Assembly: GCA_018623785.1 (NCBI GenBank)
Contig: JAAZVD010000019.1
Coordinates: forward strand, 1-13,154
DNA: 13,154 nt
Origin: Bacteroidota bacterium
GTDB taxonomy: Bacteria > Bacteroidota > Rhodothermia > Rhodothermales > UBA10348
Direction: 5' to 3'
Shown: in pieces, positions 7,875-13,154 of the stretch
Position numbering within the stretch: position 1 is the stretch's first letter
Layout: each line of letters begins with the position of its first letter
The notes under the pieces: generated by a model
What the model was told of the DNA's origin: nothing
Seen by the model: the letters and a program-made list of their open reading frames with translations, nothing else
Databases searched by the model: none
Program-made: the position numbers and the translations under genes

Positions 7875-8447
7875 CTACCTGCTGCCTCGATGGGAAATGA
7901 CCATAACGAAGGGCGGTTTACCGCTCTGGTTGATCCACTCATGCCGTGCAACAGAAAACTGCGATGACGGAAGACGCGCGCTCCACGCAAGGAGACTGTC
8001 TGCCTCTTCTTGTCCGCCTTCATGCCCTGTGTATACCGTTGATAGCACGACCCCTCCCGGCGCCAGCCGCTCGACCACTGCCTCGTGCGCCAGCAGCGAA
8101 CTGTCTGGCTGCGTAATTACGGATTTGTCGCCTCCCGGAAGGTAGCCCAGGTTGAAAATGGCACAATCAAGAAGAGTGCCTACCGGCAGTACATCGGCTG
8201 CATCGGCATGAGAAAGGCAGTGCAGCGAACATCGATCCAGGAGATTTGCCGTTTCCAATTTTTGCCGTGTTGATGCCACAGCTTGCGGTTGGATATCCAA
8301 TGCAACAACCCTGCCATGCTCCCCAACCAATGATGCCAAGAGCAGTGTATCGTGACCATTCCCACACGTAGCATCTAGTACTAGATCACCCCGCCTGACG
8401 TGGGCCGATATCCAGTGATGAACAAGTGAGGTTGCTTTGGTAAACAT
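7875..8447 (-). CDS. mnmM: MnmM/YtqB-like class I SAM-dependent methyltransferase
   Basis: This is a short 190-residue Rossmann-fold methyltransferase of the PF06962 family, once called rRNA methylase. Characterised members (MnmM, formerly YtqB) methylate the nm5 group of wobble uridine 34 in tRNA to give mnm5(s2)U. The SAM-binding motif DATCGNGHDT lies at residues 25-34 and the acidic end of strand 2 is ALDIQP near 49. The family hallmark NLGYLPGGDK is at 99-108. The length fits the family. The ATG start has a plausible ribosome binding site: AAGG, reading CCTT at 8456-8459 on the + strand, 8 bases upstream. It is the first gene of a two-gene minus-strand unit with the NRDE gene and is divergent from aroB. 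The family call is firm; the precise tRNA target is inferred from characterised relatives. Confidence 0.88.
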   Translation of the reverse strand: MFTKATSLVHHWISAHVRRGDLVLDATCGNGHDTLLLASLVGEHGRVVALDIQPQAVASTRQKLETANLLDRCSLHCLSHADAADVLPVGTLLDCAIFNLGYLPGGDKSVITQPDSSLLAHEAVVERLAPGGVVLSTVYTGHEGGQEEADSLLAWSARLPSSQFSVARHEWINQSGKPPFVMVISHRGSR

Positions 8448-8589
8448 GATTGGTGCCTTGAAGGCCCCTGCTGCGTGAATGGCTTGAGGATCCCGGGGTA
8501 CTCGATCGGACTGTGACGATGAGGTCGTATCTTAGACTTCCTCGCATATTCTTGCATATCTCACTGCAGCCCAAAGGTTGCCCTGTTCG
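8448..8589. promoter_or_regulatory. Divergent intergenic region between mnmM and aroB
   Basis: This 142-base gap separates two outward-facing genes, so both promoters must lie here or within the flanking starts. I see no confident -35/-10 pair. Weak candidates for aroB are TATCTT at 8529-8534 and TATTCTTG at 8547-8554, which resembles the Bacteroidetes -7 box TAnnTTTG with one mismatch but lacks the matching upstream TTTG. GCATAT occurs twice, at 8545-8550 and 8555-8560. The regulatory assignment rests on gene layout, not on a recognised motif. Confidence 0.35.
8573..8577 (+). promoter_or_regulatory. Candidate ribosome binding site deciding the aroB start
   Basis: AAAGG lies 12 bases before ATG 8590 and directly abuts the alternative start TTG 8578. 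A ribosome could not use it with the TTG, so it favours ATG 8590. The spacing is somewhat long, so the support is modest. Confidence 0.4.
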
Positions 8590-9696
8590 ATGCTGCTTCA
8601 GGATACCAGCAAACCTATTCCTGTCCGTCTGTCCGGAGATCGGTCGTACAACATCGTATTCGATGTCCTGGAGCGTTTACCTGTGGCCCTAAGGAACGCC
8701 TCTGTTCGCCCGGGGAAAGTACTGGTCATCACCGATACTAACGTTGCCGGCCACTACCGTTCCCGTCTCGATGAGATCTTGACGACCGACGGATGGGATC
8801 CGCTCGTCCTCGTGCTACCTGCAGGTGAGACGACAAAAAGTCCAAAGCACTTGCAGGCCATATACGATGCTGCATTGGCGTGGCATATTGACCGCCGGAC
8901 ACCCGTGGTGGCTCTCGGAGGCGGCGTTATCGGAGATCTAGCGGGATATGCAGCCGCAACGCTGCTGAGGGGACTGCCGTTCGTACAGATACCGACCTCG
9001 CTTATTGCCCAGGTAGATAGTGCCATCGGTGGGAAAACAGGAATCAATCATGCCGAGGGGAAAAACCTGATTGGTGCCTTTCATCAGCCAAATCTTGTTT
9101 TCGTCGATCCCAAACTACTGTTTACCCTTCCGCGTCGAGAGTGGCACAGTGGCCTGGCCGAGGTATTCAAACACGCCCTGATCAAAGACGCCGTCTTCTT
9201 TGACTGGCTGGAATCCAATCTATCTCAGGTCATTTCCCGCCATCCATCCACGGTTGGCGACCTGGTGTATCGGGCAGCATCGGTAAAGGCTGCTGTTGTG
9301 GGAAAAGACGAACTCGAACATGGCGAACGGATGATCCTGAATTTCGGTCATACCTTCGGGCATGCTCTCGAAAAGGTCGTGGGCTACGGAGTTTTGACGC
9401 ACGGCGAGGCCATTATCATCGGTATGCGTGCTGCGTTGCAGATGTCGCGTCGTTTCCACAGTGGTCTGGATCAGTCGCGTGTAGAGAATGTATTGCAACA
9501 CATACCCCTTCCTCCCCTGCCTTCTACCGTTGGTTCCGCCGACCTGCGCAGCGCAATGACGACGGATAAAAAACGCGATCAAGCCCTGCTCCGATTCATC
9601 CTGCTCAAGCGTATCGGAAAGGCTTATGTCACAAGTGACATAAGCGACGCCGACATTGATGCTGCCTTGGACCATGCCCTTGGCAGGTCGCACTGA
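8590..9696 (+). CDS. aroB: 3-dehydroquinate synthase
   Basis: AroB is a cytoplasmic NAD- and metal-dependent enzyme that converts DAHP to 3-dehydroquinate, the second step of the shikimate pathway to aromatic amino acids. The NAD/substrate region is clear: GGGVIGDLAGYAAAT, then PTSLIAQVDSAIGGKTGIN and GKNLIGAFHQP. Zinc ligands are E191 (in LAEVFKHA), H254 (in NFGHTFGH) and H271 (in LTHGEAI), with H258 as the catalytic His. The 368 residues from ATG 8590 match the usual length. TTG 8578 would add four residues but abuts the only ribosome-binding-like sequence. The last 23 bases overlap the start of the tamB-like gene. A 24-base perfect dyad lies near its 3' end, at 9622-9645. Confidence 0.96.
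   Translation: MLLQDTSKPIPVRLSGDRSYNIVFDVLERLPVALRNASVRPGKVLVITDTNVAGHYRSRLDEILTTDGWDPLVLVLPAGETTKSPKHLQAIYDAALAWHIDRRTPVVALGGGVIGDLAGYAAATLLRGLPFVQIPTSLIAQVDSAIGGKTGINHAEGKNLIGAFHQPNLVFVDPKLLFTLPRREWHSGLAEVFKHALIKDAVFFDWLESNLSQVISRHPSTVGDLVYRAASVKAAVVGKDELEHGERMILNFGHTFGHALEKVVGYGVLTHGEAIIIGMRAALQMSRRFHSGLDQSRVENVLQHIPLPPLPSTVGSADLRSAMTTDKKRDQALLRFILLKRIGKAYVTSDISDADIDAALDHALGRSH
9622..9645. repeat. 24-base dyad (11-base perfect arms) in the aroB 3' end, upstream of the tamB-like gene
   Basis: GCTTATGTCAC (9622-9632), a two-base AA spacer and GTGACATAAGC (9635-9645) form a perfect inverted repeat. It lies 28 bases before the candidate ATG of the tamB-like gene and 73 bases before the GTG alternative. 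The short spacer and AT-rich outer arms look more like a dimeric regulator's operator than a terminator, and no T-run follows. As RNA it could still form a 10-bp stem with a CAAG tetraloop. The symmetry is seen directly; an operator role is inference. Confidence 0.85.
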
Positions 9697-12600
9697 ACGC
9701 CCTCATCTCCATGGAACAGTGAGCCGCTCCATTCTGGGTCATATTTCCAGACGGTCCGTACACGCGATCCTGGTGCTTGCGGTACTCGGTACCGTCTTGT
9801 TTTTTGCTGCCACGCGAACACAGGTGGGGCGCGATACACTGGCCAGGGAGTTGGAGCTTCGCTTTGAGGAGCAAACCGGTGCCAGACTGACCATCGAACG
9901 GCTCAGTGGAAACATTAGGCAGGATCTGCTTGCCACCGGCGTAGAAGCCAATACAATCCATGGAACCCGACTTTTCCATGTTGACTCGCTGGTAATCCGC
10001 CCCCGCTGGTCGGCTTTGCTGCGAAGGGAGTTTTCGGCATATGAAATTTCCCTTTTCCGTCCTGAGATCAACCTGGGCTATGTGGCAGACTCTCTTGAGG
10101 GCGGCATGGGGCAGTTTACAGCGGGCAGCGGGGCTGATACGACAGAGGGTGCGGGATGGCGATTCAAGAACGCATCCATCAAAATACACGACGGGTCCCT
10201 CAAGGACGTTTCCCTTCCGTCTGGACGCGGTCGTGTGGATGTTACGTCTGTCGGACTCCATGCCATTTTGGCTTCGAATCAAGGAAGTGGGCAGTTGGAC
10301 ATTCTGGATGTGACGGCAAGCATGCCATCCCACGATCTCGAAATTCGAGGAGCGAGTGCCCAGATTGTGACACGCTCAGAGATGTGGAGTCTCAATCAGA
10401 TGAAGATTCGGACAGCGGCCTCTGAGTGGCACCTTCGAGGTTTCATAGCCGTTGGGGATGGACAGCAGCCGTGGTATGATCGCCCTTTTCAACTGGAAAT
10501 TGAGCCATCCGATGTCAACTTCGATGAGATGAGGTCCTTGCTGCCCGAGCTGCCTCTTCATGATGCAGGGCGCTTGGCTGCCTATGTTTCCGGTCCTTTT
10601 TCTGAGTTGACTGTCCCATGGATACGATTGGGACATGGTGATTCTCGCATGGTTCTCGAGGGCACAGCTGTCGGTTTCCCTAATACCATGGAGGTAGAAC
10701 TATCGCTGACGGACGCCCGGCTGTATCCTGAAGACCTGCGGACACTCATACCCTCATCTAAGTCCGTGAACAGTCTGCAGGCAGCCATATCCGACCTCCA
10801 GATCTATGCCAGCGGGACGATAAGACCCGTCACGGATCAAGATGGTGCATTCGTCTCAGCGCAGCTGGATACGCGCAGCACGTTCAACATGGCTTCAGAC
10901 GCTGGCTTGGTTTCCGGTACCCTGTCCTTGACCGGATCCACAAGGGATACTCTGAATCACGCGTTATCAATCCGTTTGGAGCAAATAAATGCCTACCCCT
11001 GGACCGGGCGAGCCCGTTGGCAAACGTTGGCTGATGGGTATATAACAGTGGAGGGCGCATACCGGAATTCAGCGGCGTTCGAATCCCTGGTCAAAGCGCG
11101 CCTCAGCAAGGTGCACTGGGGTCAGCGCAATGCCGACAGTCTGCTGGTGGATATGGTGTTACTGCCGCAGCGTGCAGAGGGCGATCTGACTGTTTTCAGC
11201 GGTGCAGGACGACTGAACAATGCGTTCTCCCTGAGTAAGCATAGCGGCGAACAATACCGACTTGAAAGCTACTCCGAAGCCGATGATTTGGATATAGGTC
11301 CCCTGCTTGGTTTTCCGGAGATAGCATCACGTATCAATGGCGTCCTCGATGGCTCGACCCACTTACGTTGGGACCGAGCATTCGAGGCTCGTTTCAATGC
11401 TCAGGTGGATTCTTCCCGGCTCGTGGTGAACGGTCTTGAAACCGCAGTTCCACCACATTCCATAGCCCTGGTCGTTACCCCTCCTTCCCCGGGTATCCCC
11501 GTCCTGAGCCTTGTCTCGGATGTCGCCGACGTTCAGATCGACAGTCCGGTATCCGTTCCAACATTGGCCGCCCTTTCCCGCGCATGGCTGGCAGCTTTCA
11601 AAACGGCCCTGGACCAGGAGCGTCGGAAACGTCTTCGGGAGCCCCTCGAAGAGGCATCGGATCCGGAAGCAACCCTCGACACATGGCTCACAGCTGATGC
11701 GGCACGTGCGCGTTTTCCCACGGATGTAAGTACTGCCCGCTCGCATATTCAGGCACAATTGCATTCAGGAAGGATGCTCTCCTCGCTATTTCCATGGCTG
11801 CCAGACATGGCGGGCTCTGCCGATTTGAACGTGGACCTGGATTGGACAACGGACTCCTTGAAGGCCGCTGTTTCAGGCTCCAGTTCCTCGTTCAACTACG
11901 GAGCAGCAGCGTTTTCCTCGCCCTCTTTGCGTGGACAGATCTCGGCGGTTCGGGGACAATCTGTCCTTGGCTCGCTCGAATCACGCATATCTGCGGTGGC
12001 CGATACCATTACGATTGGTGGATCCTCGTTCAAAACCAATGGGGTCGAAATTGCATTGGCTGAAGGCACCGGATCGGTCATGCTTTCATCGGCAGGAACA
12101 CAACGGCTCGGATCTGTCCAGATGGAGGCCGATTGGCAGCGTCTGGAAGATCGTAATCTTGTTCGTTGGACAGCGTTCAAGGTTGACACTGATGATGGTT
12201 CATGGCTACTCGAACAGCCCGCAGAGATTGGGTTGTACGGGGACGGCGTAAGCCTGGACGAACTGAGGATCGAGTATCTGAGCAACGGGATCTCCACTGG
12301 TCAGTCCATCTCGGCTGCAGGTGTTTTCTCGGGAAGTGCTTCTGACTCCCTGAGGGTCGGTTTCGATGATCTTGACCTTCTGCCGCTCTCGGATTTCATG
12401 GAGTGGCGTCAGTCGCTCGGTGGCCTGGTCAATGCCGACCTGGTTCTGTCAGGTGGATATCGACAGCCGCGAATTACAGGAGGGGTTACCGTGGATACCC
12501 TTTCGCTGGACCATTACATCCTAGGTAATGCCAGTTTGCGCAGCACCTTCGTCGCCTCCCGCCCGGATCTCTCCGTAGACGTGCACTTGGACCCCATAGT

Positions 12601-13154
12601 ACCAAACCCGCGCGCCGTGCTATTTGGTACAGCCAAGCCAGCTACCGTTCTCCAGAACCAAGTGTCGATTGGAGGTAACCTCAGACTGCCGGGTACAGAC
12701 ACGGATTCCGCCGGCAAGCTTGATCTTGAGGCCGTCATCGATCAAGCCGATGTGTTCTGGCTCTCCTACATTTTCCCGGAAGTCCTCGGATCGGTAAGCG
12801 GTTACCTCAGTGGTCAGGGACGGGTAACCGGTACGTTTGCCTATCCTGTGTTTGAAGCCCGCTTGGGCATCGTCGATGGTCGGTTTACTGTACCCTACAC
12901 CCAGATGGCCTACGCCGCCTCAGGCTCCCTTCGATTGGACAAGGAGGCCATCCATTTCGAGCCGCTGCGGCTAACTGATAACACCGGTGGCCGGCTTGAC
13001 GTGGAAGGAAGGCTGCTCTTTAACGACTACACCAGCTTCACATTTGACATGGAGGGCGCTCTCGACGAGTTCCAGATCATGAATGTGGCGGAGTCAGACG
13101 ATCTACCCTTCTATGGCTTCATCTGGGCCTCGGGAAATATTGCGTTGACAGGTC
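9674..13154 (+). CDS. TamB-like (DUF490) translocation/assembly protein, 3'-truncated by window edge
   Basis: This is one uninterrupted frame of 1160 codons to the window edge, with its C-terminus outside. Residues about 29-46 form one hydrophobic N-terminal anchor, and the rest is predicted periplasmic. The next 80 residues follow the AsmA/TamB opening pattern: a Gly-bounded amphipathic segment, then ids-L-x-I-R-PRW-like strands. The body is repetitive, strand-rich and Asp/Ser/Gly-rich, as expected for the long beta-groove of TamB/AsmA-like proteins that bridge inner and outer membranes for protein assembly or lipid transport. The window ends in a region resembling the start of the TamB C-terminal domain (residues about 1010-1160). 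ATG 9674 overlaps aroB by 23 bases; GTG 9719 is an alternative that still keeps the anchor. A charged helical stretch at about 636-683 interrupts the strand pattern. Confidence 0.88.
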   Translation, partial: MPLAGRTERPHLHGTVSRSILGHISRRSVHAILVLAVLGTVLFFAATRTQVGRDTLARELELRFEEQTGARLTIERLSGNIRQDLLATGVEANTIHGTRLFHVDSLVIRPRWSALLRREFSAYEISLFRPEINLGYVADSLEGGMGQFTAGSGADTTEGAGWRFKNASIKIHDGSLKDVSLPSGRGRVDVTSVGLHAILASNQGSGQLDILDVTASMPSHDLEIRGASAQIVTRSEMWSLNQMKIRTAASEWHLRGFIAVGDGQQPWYDRPFQLEIEPSDVNFDEMRSLLPELPLHDAGRLAAYVSGPFSELTVPWIRLGHGDSRMVLEGTAVGFPNTMEVELSLTDARLYPEDLRTLIPSSKSVNSLQAAISDLQIYASGTIRPVTDQDGAFVSAQLDTRSTFNMASDAGLVSGTLSLTGSTRDTLNHALSIRLEQINAYPWTGRARWQTLADGYITVEGAYRNSAAFESLVKARLSKVHWGQRNADSLLVDMVLLPQRAEGDLTVFSGAGRLNNAFSLSKHSGEQYRLESYSEADDLDIGPLLGFPEIASRINGVLDGSTHLRWDRAFEARFNAQVDSSRLVVNGLETAVPPHSIALVVTPPSPGIPVLSLVSDVADVQIDSPVSVPTLAALSRAWLAAFKTALDQERRKRLREPLEEASDPEATLDTWLTADAARARFPTDVSTARSHIQAQLHSGRMLSSLFPWLPDMAGSADLNVDLDWTTDSLKAAVSGSSSSFNYGAAAFSSPSLRGQISAVRGQSVLGSLESRISAVADTITIGGSSFKTNGVEIALAEGTGSVMLSSAGTQRLGSVQMEADWQRLEDRNLVRWTAFKVDTDDGSWLLEQPAEIGLYGDGVSLDELRIEYLSNGISTGQSISAAGVFSGSASDSLRVGFDDLDLLPLSDFMEWRQSLGGLVNADLVLSGGYRQPRITGGVTVDTLSLDHYILGNASLRSTFVASRPDLSVDVHLDPIVPNPRAVLFGTAKPATVLQNQVSIGGNLRLPGTDTDSAGKLDLEAVIDQADVFWLSYIFPEVLGSVSGYLSGQGRVTGTFAYPVFEARLGIVDGRFTVPYTQMAYAASGSLRLDKEAIHFEPLRLTDNTGGRLDVEGRLLFNDYTSFTFDMEGALDEFQIMNVAESDDLPFYGFIWASGNIALTG

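Noticed and set aside
8373..8386. 14-base palindrome ATCTAGTACTAGAT inside mnmM
   Set aside because: Seven-base arms are expected about once by chance in a window this long, and it lies inside the conserved SAM-binding codons.
12799..12830. Inverted repeat CGGTTACC/GGTAACCG in the tamB-like gene
   Set aside because: Eight-base arms with a 16-base spacer are too short to stand out once all spacings are allowed.

Overview
This window looks like chromosomal housekeeping DNA from a Gram-negative bacterium. Base composition is moderately GC-rich by eye. Three things point to an outer membrane: an RND-type efflux pump, muropeptide recycling through Mpl, and a TamB-like envelope protein. Most starts lack a strong Shine-Dalgarno sequence. 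The gene styles recall the Bacteroidota/Rhodothermota/Balneolota area, but that placement is an inference from feel rather than a search. No tRNA, rRNA, CRISPR array, insertion sequence or integrase was seen.

Region 1 (1-7013, + strand) is a tight run of four genes. An RND efflux permease, cut at its N-terminus by the window edge, overlaps the mpl start by 4 bases. mpl encodes UDP-N-acetylmuramate:L-Ala-gamma-D-Glu-meso-DAP ligase. After 23 bases comes a 349-codon gene of unknown function, and 16 bases later an enolase-superfamily L-Ala-D/L-Glu epimerase. Mpl and the epimerase act on the same recycled cell-wall peptide material. The unknown protein between them is therefore the best candidate here for something undescribed in peptidoglycan recycling.

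Region 2 (7014-8447, - strand) converges on region 1. It is a two-gene unit with a 6-base gap: an mnmM/YtqB-like SAM methyltransferase, probably for tRNA wobble uridine, followed by a TANGO2/NRDE-family protein.

Region 3 (8448-13154, + strand) begins with a divergent intergenic region of about 140 bases, then aroB (3-dehydroquinate synthase). A very long TamB-like (DUF490) envelope protein overlaps the end of aroB by 23 bases and runs off the window; at least 1160 codons are present and the frame is open throughout.

The most unexpected non-gene signals are two long perfect inverted repeats inside genes. One, in mpl at 4531-4565, has 13-base arms and a 9-base spacer. The other, in the 3' end of aroB at 9622-9645, has 11-base arms and a 2-base spacer and lies just upstream of the tamB-like start. 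The RND permease also carries about six extra hydrophobic segments between its two canonical halves. I see no convincing novel multi-gene system. The strongest leads are the unknown gene, the two dyads and the enlarged RND membrane domain.
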